A stretch of DNA of 64,000 bases from Clitopilus passeckerianus. Its lineage: Eukaryota; Basidiomycota; Agaricomycetes; Agaricales; Entolomataceae. The position numbers were made by a program, and so were the translations under genes. Below the pieces are notes generated by a model that did no database searches, was not told where the DNA came from, and saw nothing but the letters and a program-made list of their open reading frames with translations. How positions within the stretch are numbered: the first letter of the stretch is position 1; the number at the start of each line of letters is the position of its first letter. Where the stretch lies: NCBI GenBank assembly GCA_944990035.1, contig CALYLX010000142.1, forward strand, positions 124,001-188,000, written 5' to 3'. Positions 12,899 through 23,672 of this stretch are shown in pieces.

Positions 12899-13256
12899 TA
12901 GTTCGCGCCATGAGCTGACAACTTTGGAAGAAACCCAAAAAGGCTTTCAAAGGTCACAAGGAATCGTACGAAATTGGATTCATCGAATAAATAGGCATTA
13001 GTCGATTTTGAAATTCAAATCAGGATTATCATTCCGTCATTCCGTCATGCCTGTCGTGGTGGGCATGCGCCAGGTGCAAATCCTCTTCGTTATCCGAATC
13101 GTCACCACTAGCAGTGGACGAAGTAATTAAGTGGACGAAGTGATTATTGATCAATTGCGCTCCACTACATGACACTCTTCCAATACAGAGAGGCTTCAAA
13201 CGACAGATTTCCATGCAATCACTGAGACGCATTCTTCAGTCCTCTCATTCTCCTCC

Positions 13257-13787
13257 TCAGAACTTGCATCCCGTAGACGAACATGCTATTCCAGGTGCTA
13301 CCAAGAATCCGCGTTAGAGTTTAGCATTGACGATCAGTCACCACCGAAGAAACACGTACGACAGCACCACTTCTTCCCAGAGCATTTATGATCGCCTTTG
13401 AAGGCGCATCCCGTGGCGGGCTTATAACACTTCTTTCCGTTAGGGCAACATCCGATTGAATATCCATCGGTTACGCAGTATTGGCTGTTGGGGCAGCATC
13501 TATTGTCTATAGATACGGAAGGGCAATGGGGTTAGAACCATGTTATCTAGCGATCACCATGGTGCAAGGAAGACAAACTCACAGCCGCACGAATGGTTTC
13601 CCTTAGCACACGCAGCTGCCGCGGCAAATTTGTTGGTAGAGGATGGGTTGAGGAGGCCTTCAAGCCTAGCATCGCTCGGAGCCTCGTCACCCTCAAGCAC
13701 GTACGGTAGGTCAGGGTACAACGATGCCGAGAGGGCAGGAAGCAAGACGGCGGAGGCCACAAAGAATGCCTTAAGTGAGAAATGCAT
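13257..13787 (-). CDS. Secreted cysteine-rich protein with granulin-like motifs (130 aa)
   Basis: Three exons (13583-13787, 13506-13360, 13297-13257) join in frame with GT-AG introns of 76 and 62 nt. The protein starts with a signal peptide (FFVASAVLLPALSAS), followed by a roughly 45-residue acidic propeptide-like stretch. The cysteine-rich part contains CCPNSQYC, CCPNGKKC and CCPPGIAC at regular spacing, as in granulin/epithelin-type or related CCPxGxxC modules, and ends CSSTGCKF. The last exon is needed to complete the third module. Without that splice the second exon would read through to a stop after FFGGD, so that is an alternative end. It is likely secreted or cell-wall associated; the precise function is unknown. 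It is convergent with the nine-cysteine peptide gene at 12.7 kb. Confidence 0.7.
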
Positions 13788-15700
13788 TGCTTGTCAGTTG
13801 GGAGGCAACAAAAGAGCGAGCTGGGCTGAGTGGATGGGAACTTGAAGGCGAGGGTGGCGAGGCTTTTATTCGTCGACTCCGAGCGCTTGAGAACGCTGTC
13901 TTGGCGACAAGTCAGGCTCGATGCCGGTCATATACCCCCTGGTTGGAGCTCAACGTTTTTTGCCAAGTTCATGTCAGTGGGTGTCGAAGGCCTTCAGAGC
14001 ATCCATGAAAGGTCAAAGACAACACGAGGAGAGCGCACAGTGCACACCTATCAGATGGCTGTCAAATGTAAAACAGGTGCCTTGATGATTACCAGATACT
14101 TTGACAGAGTGCGAGCTTAGTTTTGGGGTACTGAATGTTCATCGGGCTAGAAACGATACACAGAAGGAGATGAAGCATACAGGTGGGAGACCTACTCGGG
14201 AGAACGATGAAAGATTGACGCTCATAAAAACCGCCGTTGCCTTCGGAGCTCAAGCAACTATGACACAGCCTGGAACGCCAGACTTAGACAATGTGAATAA
14301 TCGAAGAGTGCATACGAAGAGAGTAGGGTGAAAACTAATGTATGCAGAGCCCGACCTCCCGTTTCAGTGAAAGTGAACCGACATAGGAGTGGGCTGACAA
14401 GATGACGGTGTAAGGACATACGCCGTAACATATGGGAAAGCGGATGGTACCGTATCTTCTATTCGACATATAGGGGTGTAGAGCGAAGTCTTTGGAAAAT
14501 GTGTCCGAGAGTCTGTGCATATTAGTCAACAGCGAGGGCGACAACTTCATATTCGAGTTGTTCATCGGTGGGGCGAGGATTCTGCTCCTTTGTCGGCGAA
14601 CATGTGATTAAACCGTCTTGGCATTGGTAGCAAACTCGAGAATCCCAGTGCCCTCAGCGACTCAATCGAATTTTGGCTTGGTTATGAGGTCTTCCCGTCG
14701 GCAAGATACCTCGTCCGTTATGACCGCGCGTACCGTCATTAATTGTTGATCGGTTGAACTGACACGACACAGTGGCGTCGAGTCGAGTCGAGAGTCAGAA
14801 GGATGCGGAACGGAAGAGTCAAGGAACCTTGAAGCTGAACTTCACCCTGTTGTGATCATCTCGGCTTGTTCGCCGAGCGCCGCACCTTGCATCACAAGAA
14901 TGCTTGCGAGTAGCAGGTTCGACGGCGGCTTCATGGCCTTGGTACTTTTAATGAGATAATTCTACACTATTTCAGTGGGACCTGTGACTCTTTGTTTATC
15001 ATGCTGCTGCTAAGCCGTAGGGGTCCCTATGCGATGTGTCCATAAGGTGAATTGCCCACGAAGAAAAATGACTCCATGAGAAGCGTGATTCGGTGAGCTG
15101 GCCAATGACGATTTACACTCGTTATACTAGCTCAGGGGCTTGCTTAGTACCAACTTGGTATATCTTTGCTACTCTGTACCGCTATAACACAATGATTACA
15201 ACTGGAACGGGAGCCTACTAACCTTTAGGAAATAGCGAGGTGCTGTCTACAAAATGTGATTAGAAGTATTAACTTCAACTATAACTTGAACGACTAAGAG
15301 GAAAACTCCGGACTCGTAATCCTCCATGCGCAGCACTGGGCACATCCACAAGTAGTTGTGTATTGTGCGTCTAAAGGGAAAATCTTCATACGACGCCCCA
15401 AGTTCGGGCCGGATTTCAAAGGAACGCCTCAATTAGTCTAAAGGGCAGCTTGGGTTGATCTAATAGGAGCCCAGGAGGAGCCCGACGATTTGGGTGAGTA
15501 TTGGGCACGAGGCACCAGATGTCAGTCAAGGGCGGCACCCTCAAGCTGTGGTTTATTCCGAATCAACGGCCCCAAAAGTCTTAATATTCATTTAAGCCTC
15601 CCTTCCACAAGGTGGGAGGCTAATTCAAGAACGACTTCACCCTGTCAACCTTTTTACGCAGAATTCATTTGAGCAGGTGTAATCCATCCGGCCTTCGTAG
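13788..15700. other. Intergenic, no gene supported
   Basis: Short ORFs only, none with domain-like content. A small GTCGAGTCGAGTCGAGAG tandem run occurs near 14,775. The start of this span should hold the promoter of the minus-strand gene ending at 13,787. Confidence 0.4.
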
Positions 15701-15924
15701 ACACCGATCGTTCGAGGCTTGACAGATCGAGCATGCTGTCAAAATCCCGTATATTCCGAGCTATGGAACTCGTGCTCAGGCTGTGACCCCTCTACCGTCG
15801 CTTTTCTTTCCAAGTCCTTCTCAATTAAAAATAATCAATCTCGATCGGCCTCAGACCCTCTCGACCCTCTCTCCGAACATCCAAATTTCCAGTCTCTTTC
15901 CCCATACAATTATCACGACGACAG

Positions 15925-16799
15925 GATGGAAATCACGTCCAATGTCCAAGCTTACTTTGCTCAATGCTGGCCCTTCGTCTCCAAAAAACATAAACAACGT
16001 CTCATGAGAATGGCTTGTGAAGACTGGTCAACATTGGTAGTTGGCAGTGCATTGAATGATCGTGCCGAGGTCTTCGCACTCTTAGTCTCGTGCATGACGT
16101 TGTTCAATGACATGCCAATGTCCGTCGGAGGAAGTCGTATGTCGTCTTCTTTCGTCTTCCGTCTACCTTGTCAAAGGGTTCTCACTTAGGTGTCGTACCA
16201 CATTTTCAGAGTCATCGTATGGCCGAGAGAATGATTTGTATCTTGCGAAGATACACCATTCCCAAGGACCTAAAGAATGTCGAGCAGTGGATTTGAGCCT
16301 ACCTAGGGTATAGGTCCAACGACAACGGTGCTTGGTACGTGGTCCCCACATCTACTATTGTATGGAATCAGAGGCTAACGCCAAATTTCTTGCCTATAGG
16401 TTTTCCACATATGCCCAGCTCTGTGCGCGGGAGGTCGCAACCCCACCGCCATGACAATAGCGGTATATTCTTTCCGACAAGGATACACGCGCCTTGTTCA
16501 CGACCTACTAGCACTTGAACGAGATTACTCTTATTAACGATCCGTACTCCTATCGCAAAGAAAGAAGCCAGCAAGAGAAGTTTCAACATCTAGGCGACAA
16601 CGACAAGGGCAGAAATTGTTATTCCATATGTAACGCTCTCTTCGTCCTTACAGAATATCATCATATGGAGGCATGTGATGCTGTGGAGGAAGTCAAACGA
16701 CTTATCCACTACTTTGGGAGATTTAAAACAAATCGAGGGGGAAATATTCGGGTTCGGCGGAGGAATCGGAAAAGATCGAGAAGCTTGGGTGTGGGATGA
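15925..16799 (+). pseudogene. Terpene synthase relic, trichodiene-synthase-like NSE motif
   Basis: The first exon from ATG 15925 reads MEITSNVQAYFAQCWPFV and continues through a helical stretch ending near LFNDMPMS, which may be a degraded Asp-rich motif. After a plausible intron (about 16138-16210) the reading SHRMAERMICILRRY runs into a TGA near 16,292. Sequence continues in the same frame to WFSTYAQLCAREVA. A frame change follows, then INDPYSYRKE at about 16,531-16,560, which fits the class I NSE triad NDxxSxxxE. The tail VLTEYHHMEACDAVEEVKRL fits the helix that follows in this family. At least one nonsense codon and one frame change make it a likely pseudogene. Assignment to the TRI5-like clade rests on the NSE motif and its context only; a diverged basidiomycete sesquiterpene synthase is the alternative. 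Confidence 0.5.
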
Positions 16800-16917
16800 T
16801 CAATTTCATGCATGGAAATGCATCTTGGTCTAGCTATACGCCGAGATACAATACAGGATTTAGCGCAGAGTCGTGATTAACGTAGTCAATGCTTGGATAG
16901 ATGCAATCTTATGTTCT

Positions 16918-18555
16918 TCAGTCATCTGCGACCTTAATAACCACGGTTCCATGGTTACGTCCCTCAAGCATTCTCTGCATCGCCGAAGAGACTTTCTCCA
17001 AGCCGACATGCACCTCTTCGATAGCTTTGAGTTCCCCAGTAGCGAGTTTCTGGGGAATAGTGGCGTAGAACTCGTCACCCCACTTCTTATCAAGGTAGGC
17101 GACGACAAAGCCGAAGATCGAGATTTGTTTGGTGACAATGTTCATGAGGTTCTAAGTTTCACCAAATAACAAGCTACGTTAGCGCAAGGTCAAAGGCGTC
17201 AAGCGGAAGAAGAATTGACTTACGTTAACTGGCTTAGCCTGGCCACCGTAGCCTAGAAGATGATTATGATGAGATCGTGAAGGACAAGCCGATGTTTGAC
17301 TCACCAGAGATCATACCACATTCCTTTGTGGTTCAGCACGATCAGATGAGAAGAGGAGAGATGAAGAAATGTACTCACGATGAACGTCGCCCCCGTTTTG
17401 GCAGCATCTAGAGCGACCTCGAGCATCTCGCCTCCGACATTATCCCAGTAGCTGAGGCCTCATGTCATTATGAGCGTTGGGATGAATGATACAACACGTA
17501 CATATCAATTGGTCGTTCCTTTGATAGAACCTCAGTAGCACTCGTCGTCTTATAGTTGAAAGGGACATCTGCGCCAATGGATCTCATGAACTCGACCTTC
17601 TCGTCGGTGCCAGCACAAGCGATGACCCTTAGTCCGTCTGCTTTTGCCAACTGGACGACCAGGCTATAGGTTGCCCATCAATGTCGTGTTGTGAAGAGGG
17701 GCATGTTCTAGGCACTCACGATCCTACAGCACCAGCCCCTGTCGTGATGAATATGGTGTCGCCCTTGGTTTTGGTCATTAGCTGGAGGAAATTGGACGCT
17801 ATTAATTGCTAGATACCTTCTTGGCTTTTGAGAATTCGCGCCATCCGTAATACGCAGTCTGACCTGATGAAGTCGTGGGTGAGATATCAATCACATCTGA
17901 TTTAGAACAATGAAACCCACCAGGCATTCCACCAGTACCCAAGAAGTACGACCAAGGCACTTTCCCGTTCACATTGTCGATCACCTTGAGCCCAGCCAAC
18001 GAGGGAATAACGCTATACTCCTGATGGGCTAGGGCATCATCAGCGGTCAGCGGTCAAACACTGGGCCTACGAAAATACACTCACGAAGGAAGCCAAAAAC
18101 GTGATCGCCGACCGTTACTTCTTTGCTCTCAGAGCGGAGGACAACACCAACACTATGGGTGCTTATTCTGTGGAGATTGCGTCAGATTAGTCCTAGGGTA
18201 CTGATAATGCAGACCTACGGATGGCCGAGAGGATAGGCAGGCTATGGGAATTAGTTCACAACCGGGGTTCGAAAATGGCCGGGCTCACCACAGCCGTATT
18301 TCCATCCGCAGGCCGCATCATCATCCGATTGTAAAGGTGAAGAGACACAGCAATCGTCTTGACAAGGAACCCTCCGTTGAGAGCAACTTTCTCCACGTCA
18401 ATAGTATCCGTGTCGTCGTATCCGATCGTGTCTTCGCTCGTCACATAGCCTATTGTTTCGATGAGTTCCAATGAAATGGTGGCACATTACACCGAGATTG
18501 CCTGACCTTTAGGATAGGCGCTGAGAATCGCTTTGGCGTTTCGGATTAAAGGCAT
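16918..18555 (-). CDS. NADPH-dependent alkenal/quinone reductase-like protein (MDR superfamily)
   Basis: A many-exon gene. Joining exons from ATG 18555 gives MPLIRNAKAILSAYPKGYVT, then TIDVEKVALNGGFLVKTI, a short exon with YPLGHP, then VGVVLRSESKEVTVGDHVFG, SVIPSLAGLKVIDNVNGKVP, MPGQTAYYGW, the Rossmann-fold motif TTGAGAVGS, and AKADGLRVIACAGTDEKVEF. The C-terminal exon ends VVIKVADD before TGA 16918. Order and motifs match the zinc-free medium-chain reductases related to prostaglandin/leukotriene B4 reductase and plant alkenal double-bond reductases, about 340-350 residues. These reduce activated C=C bonds of enals or enones with NADPH in the cytosol. All introns tested are 45-75 nt with good splice sites, and I saw no disabling change. 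The broken terpene synthase immediately upstream in the window suggests a possible former terpenoid setting, but that link is only inference. Confidence 0.8.
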
Positions 18556-19436
18556 TGTAGATATGCACCCCCAAGGTTCTCAAAAGTTGGGTTGTTGACT
18601 GCTTTCTGAGGATCGCAGAATGAGTGGCTTTATAGCAAAGGTCGTCATCGGAACCTTCCCGCCCGTTCGCCAGCGGAAACCGAATACAGAGGTGGAGTAA
18701 ACACCGGTGAAACGGGGAATGAGCCAAAAACAAGCAACGAATCCCCTGGAGTCCAGCAGGCTCGTTATTCGATCAGCATGCTTGACAAGAATAGAAAGGC
18801 GCAGCTGCTTATGCTGACATGAGCCATCTTTTGTTTTGCATTTGGACTCGGATGTTGGTCCGCATGAGCTTGATTTGCTAGATCTAGAGCTGGTAGCAAG
18901 TCTTCGGTTGCACTTCCGGCTTCATTCAACTGCGATTACGAGAGTACTACTGAGTAGCCTACCCTAAACTTTGATGGCTGTGGGTCGGGAGGTCACCATC
19001 ATCCTCCATCAGACAGTTGCCGATTCCGATTCCATACTCTATTTCTTGCCAACCGCTCTCAACCTCCAATCATGCTTGATAGCTGTACAACATTCTTCGA
19101 AACCTTCCAGGCATTGGTCGTTTCCGCATTTGAAGTTCTCCGCTACACTTGCGACATGGCGAAATGAGATGTCATAATAGAAGGTTAATCTCCGTTGTGT
19201 CAACTTAAGACTTGAGACTTGAGTGAAGTGTGAAATGCAGCTACTCGATACCTGCCGTTTACTGACCTTGGACTCTGACACCCACTATGGGCGTACGCCG
19301 TTCCCCGCAAAAACATCGCTCTGGTAATTGTTGCCCTCCTCAAAACTAAACCGTTCTAAAGGGCGGTGGGAAACTACGTACTCGCGCCTTCTGTGATGAA
19401 GAAGTGTAAAGCAGTAGACATTCGAGGGGAAAATTT

Positions 19437-21370
19437 AGCACTATCCCCCTTGACGCGTGAGGTGGTCTACGAGGTATTTAATAGCACGGCTGCTCCGAAT
19501 TTGAGCTCACAAGGGACTTTCAGGTGCTGGGTAATCTAGCCCCAAGACCTGGTGAACACTGCTCGGACGTGCAAGCAATTCCACGCTACGCTCGTTAGAA
19601 ATGCCTCGAAATTCATCTGGAAGGAGGCCCTGGAAGCGACCGGAGTCCCACAATGCCCTTCGGATTTGAACGAGATCCAGTATGCCGCGTTCATCTTCGA
19701 AGACATCTGCAATGTATGTTACTTCCTATCGTTCCACGTGTTTTATCACATAACTCGGGCTCCAGTACTGTTTCGAGAGGTTCAAGAAGGTTTCATTGAA
19801 GTTTATATGGGCTTCTCGGACGAAAGTCTGTTCGCACTACGCACACGGCGAGCAGTGAGTCCGCTTTAGCTGAAGAATATGTCAGTAATTGATATTCTCC
19901 GCAAGAATTTTCAGACACACTCCACGGGGAATGTTTTACTCAGATCGCTCGATATATTTCCCTCCAATGGTGCAATACCAGCATAAGCTACTTTAGTGTA
20001 AGAGGACCGCAGCCGCTGATCCAGTTGTTAGGCCATGGTCGGTACTGTGTGCCTAAGGAGGACTACGAAGGGATAACGAAAGAGATCACTCGTTAAATTC
20101 CAAGAAGAAAGAATATATGACGCTGACGGAGGTATTATTCTGATTCCCCACTGAATACCGTTAATCTTATAATATCGCCCATCGGATACAGAACCCGATT
20201 GAAGTTGGATGGAGCAGCGGCTCCAGAAGAGGCGTGAAGACCTATTTCAAGCGAGAAAAATATGGTGGGATAGGGAGGTTTTGGCCAAGCTCGTGCTTCA
20301 TGCGATACTCAGACCATGCTCAGCATTGTTGAAAGGATCCGCGAATACGGTGAGGAAAACGAAGATTATATTATACTGTGCGATGGTGACGTTTCTTCAC
20401 CTTCGAGATGCGAGTTTGGAAAAAGGAAATCGAAGGCATGGAAGAGCACTGGGATTTTCTTCTATTCAGCCATAGGACGCGCTGGCACTGGGATAATCAC
20501 CGATTGAGGTAAGGGCTATACCATTCGAGTTCTATATGGATTGTGACTCAGAAAATAAAAGCATGGAACAAGATTAAGCGAACGGCCATCCGTTGCTTAG
20601 AAATATCTCATTCGAGAGGGGTGGAGGACATGTTAACCTATCGTTTTGATGACCTTAAAATGGCCATTGAAGATTTCATCGACGAGAATCCTTTCGATCA
20701 CCCGACAGGGTATCCGGGAGTGCCGATATCGCCATCCAGCCAGAAATTCTTACCTCAGTGGAAGCCAATCCCGGTGACGAGGTCGACGTGGATGATTTTC
20801 GTTTGGCCCTTGACGAATCATTCCCCCTTTTTATCGAAAGGTGGCACTCCTAGGTTGTAGAGAGGAAAAAGTCGGGCAGGACATTTACTGAGGGATCGAA
20901 AGAGGGAGCATATCGAACATTTTATCAGAGTAGACTACGACAGGTATATATACAGCTATGAGAACAATGTAAGTATAGAAAACAGTGGAATGTTTGTGGC
21001 CATACTGATGAATAGCCACGAAGGTCAAAGCGAATGTGCTCACGATGCATAATTCACATCAACATAGGTCGAAAGCTCTCTGCTCATGGTTATGCAGAAG
21101 GACTACTCGTCTGCGAGAATGGAGGACGTGCACGCCCCCTCATCTCTATTTCAATGCAGTTTCTGCGACGAAACCATTCACCTTGGAGCTGCCTTTCAGC
21201 ACCCCTGCACCAAGGAGCCACGATACATTGCACCTGAGTGCTTTGACTTCGACCCACTTAGATCAGGCTCCCATGGAGCTCGGACTCATTCCGTCTTATT
21301 CGCTAACTCCTTCACATTCACATTCCGCACCGCACTTCAACGACGAGAACAACAATATAAATGATAGTCG
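19437..21370 (+). pseudogene. F-box / zinc-finger-like family protein, probably broken
   Basis: The N-terminal exons, joined across a 50-nt intron (19474-19523), read LTREVVYEVLGNLA and then, after a 1-nt frame slip near 19,540, QDLVNTARTCKQFHATLVRN followed by SKFIWKEALEATGVPQCPSD. This is the typical Agaricomycete F-box with its downstream WK..L...PPCP segment. The next exon (from about 19,766) gives YCFERFKKVSLKFIW...KVCSH, the diverged zinc-binding part of that family. Later pieces include RKIWWDREVLAKLV (20,270), a helical stretch at 20,545-20,700, and CSFCDETIHLGAAFQHPCT at 21,155-21,210. F-box proteins recruit substrates to SCF ubiquitin ligases. The frame slip inside the F-box and unclear downstream joins argue for a pseudogene. 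No ATG in frame was found at the start. Confidence 0.5.
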
Positions 21371-21374
21371 GTAA

Positions 21375-21821
21375 AAATAATTCTTATGTATTCATCTTAC
21401 ACACACGGGATATCAGGCGAATGATTGGGATAGATTCGGCTTTATGAGATACTAAGATGATACGACGATAACTCTTGGTAGCGTAAATGGACAGGGGGAG
21501 GTGGTAAGTAATATACAAAGAGCACCGAAGTCGACGACTTTAGAAAGACATATAGGTCGACGAGAGGAGATTACGAGTCCAGAAAACGTATAAGTATTTA
21601 TGGAATGATTTACGAAGTCAATCCAGGTATCCAGTAAAGGAGTGCGGGATCAACGAGCGGACGAGATCAAGAACAGTGAGATATACAGACGATGGGGGTA
21701 GGGGATAGGACGAGGCAAGTACGAAAAATAGGTAACGAGAGATGATCAGACATATGAACATATAGCAAAACGATATCAGTATAGGGAATAATTAAAAGAA
21801 ATCTTTTCGACGAGAGGAGGG
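21375..21821. other. Intergenic 3' flank between convergent genes
   Basis: AT-rich sequence between the end of the F-box relic and the stop of the bZIP gene. It probably holds the bZIP 3' UTR. No ORF is supported. Confidence 0.4.
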
Positions 21822-23435
21822 TCAGTCCTCGAAAGTCGGAGCAGGGATCCCATGGGCAATGAGCATCTGCTGGCACATCATCGCTCGCTCCTTCCAGATG
21901 TCCTTGTCTTGAGATAAGTTCTCGATCCTCGTCTCCAACTCCTGCTGGTGCTGCAGCTTCCTCGCACGGCTTCGTCGAGCAGCGATGGTGTTTTGACGAC
22001 GCTTGTACTCGATCTGCTCCAACTCGGTGGCGTTGGGACCCAAAGGCTCGAGATGATCCTCATCCTCGTCGCCAAAGGCGGTGGAACGAGCACGCTTGCG
22101 GGCAAACGTGGCAGGCAAGTCCTTGCGCGAAGTGGCGGAAGGAGTAAGGTACTTGCGAGTCTGAGTGGGAGCATCGATGGGGACGAGAGCCTCGGGAGTC
22201 AGACCCTTCCTGGTTCCAGTCGCTGATGACTTGCGACGGTTCATCGGAGGCGCCATTGCAGGCGACGCCGGCTGGGCCGGTGAAGGGAAGGCGGAAGGGC
22301 CGAGAGGGAGGGCGGGAGAACGAACGAGGGAGGCTGGGTTCACAGAACTGCCGAAGTCATGGAGCATCGGCGACTCAGGGGTAGTGAAGGAGTACAACGC
22401 CTGCTCCAAGGGCGAGAGCGTAGGCAGCTTCTTCTCGACAGCTGGAGCATAATGAGAGAGGCCGTAGTCGATGGTGGGAGAGGTGGTGGATGCCTCAGGG
22501 AAGTCAGGCATGGGAGGGAAGAGGACTTCATTGAAGTCGCCACTAAGGAAGTCATCCTCGGCGATGAGGGGAGTGTCGAAATCATCGAGCTCTGAGAAAG
22601 CAGGCGATGTCGAGAGACCCGGAGTGGCGGGAGTGGCCATGAGCGGTGATGCTGAAGGCGAAGCAGCGGTTAGAGACAACATGGGCGACGAGTACGGAGA
22701 CTCCAAATCACCTTGGTTAATGTATTGAAGAAGGCTCATGATGTCCACGTTCTCGAGCTCTTGGAGCTCGGGAGACATAGTCTCCTCAACGGTGGTCTCT
22801 ACTTCGTTCTTTTGGTTCAACATGTTGATATAGTTTTGCTTTATTTGGTCGAAATCAGTGAACTGTGACTGAGCGAGGTCAGGCAATGGTGGTTCTTGTC
22901 GAGGTACTGCTGATGGTGCTGGGGGAAGACTCTTGGGGAGATCATCTGATGTTATAGCGCCATTTGACGTGGGCGAGAAAACGAGATTAGACGTCCTAGG
23001 ACGTTGGCGACGTTGAGTTAGGCCATGGTTAATAGATAGAGAGGAAGAGCTTGGTCCGGGTGGTCCAAGATAGTGTGCATGAGCTGAAGAGCGAGATGCC
23101 GATGACGAGGTAAAGGCCGAGTTATTCACAAAGTGTGGAACATCTTGGCTACCGAGTGTTATTGATGTGGTGTAACTATGAGATGAAATCGCGACGCGAG
23201 TTGAGGTTATGGGTTGGGTTGTTGGACGAGGCAACAACTTGGGAAGCCTCGAAAGTCTGGAACCAGGCGACGAAGTCAGTTCTGATTTCACGATGACTTT
23301 AGATTTATCAGATTGCGAGCGCCTCGGCCTTGGCGACGATGCAACTGGGGATGTATGTCCCTCGTCCACCACCATGGGGACGTCTGATGCGTTCCGAGAG
23401 GAAGACACAGCGCATTGCGAAGACGATGGATCCAT
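21822..23435 (-). CDS. GCN4/CPC1-like bZIP transcription factor (537 aa from the proposed start)
   Basis: One long uninterrupted frame. The frame is open back to an ATG at 23672, but the first 79 residues are low-complexity and lie opposite a plausible 5' leader. The ATG at 23435 (MDPSSSQCAVSSS) is the more likely start. Most of the protein is Ser/Pro-rich with acidic patches (LAEDDFLSGDFNEVLFPPMP near 22,520) expected of an activation domain. The last 70 residues hold the bZIP: a basic region with NTIAARRSRARKLQ, fitting the N-x7-R DNA-contact signature of GCN4-type factors, followed by a short leucine zipper. GCN4/CPC1 activates amino-acid biosynthesis genes under starvation and in other fungi is controlled by upstream ORFs. 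Out-of-frame ATGs at 23551 and 23532 precede and overlap the proposed start, which would fit, but the transcript start is unknown. Confidence 0.8.
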   Translation of the reverse strand: MDPSSSQCAVSSSRNASDVPMVVDEGHTSPVASSPRPRRSQSDKSKVIVKSELTSSPGSRLSRLPKLLPRPTTQPITSTRVAISSHSYTTSITLGSQDVPHFVNNSAFTSSSASRSSAHAHYLGPPGPSSSSLSINHGLTQRRQRPRTSNLVFSPTSNGAITSDDLPKSLPPAPSAVPRQEPPLPDLAQSQFTDFDQIKQNYINMLNQKNEVETTVEETMSPELQELENVDIMSLLQYINQGDLESPYSSPMLSLTAASPSASPLMATPATPGLSTSPAFSELDDFDTPLIAEDDFLSGDFNEVLFPPMPDFPEASTTSPTIDYGLSHYAPAVEKKLPTLSPLEQALYSFTTPESPMLHDFGSSVNPASLVRSPALPLGPSAFPSPAQPASPAMAPPMNRRKSSATGTRKGLTPEALVPIDAPTQTRKYLTPSATSRKDLPATFARKRARSTAFGDEDEDHLEPLGPNATELEQIEYKRRQNTIAARRSRARKLQHQQELETRIENLSQDKDIWKERAMMCQQMLIAHGIPAPTFED

Positions 23436-23672
23436 CCGTAGATGCGATTTCGTAGAAAATGAAAACAAAAAAGTATTTGGTTCGTTGGGTCGCAACGCAC
23501 TCGCACTGGCCACGGCCGCCGATAAAACGCAAACGTCACTGGAAGAGTCACTCACACTGAACAGCAGTCGCTGGCTGCTGGAAGATACTGAAACTGAAAA
23601 ACCTAAAGGTCTCCAATCCCGTAGAAGGTTGTGGTGAAAGGGGGGTAACGACAGAGTGGCTTGACTCAACAA

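Noticed and set aside
22165..23637. Plus-strand ORFs of 85-142 codons opposite the bZIP gene
   Set aside because: Shadows of a GC-biased coding strand; no domain content.
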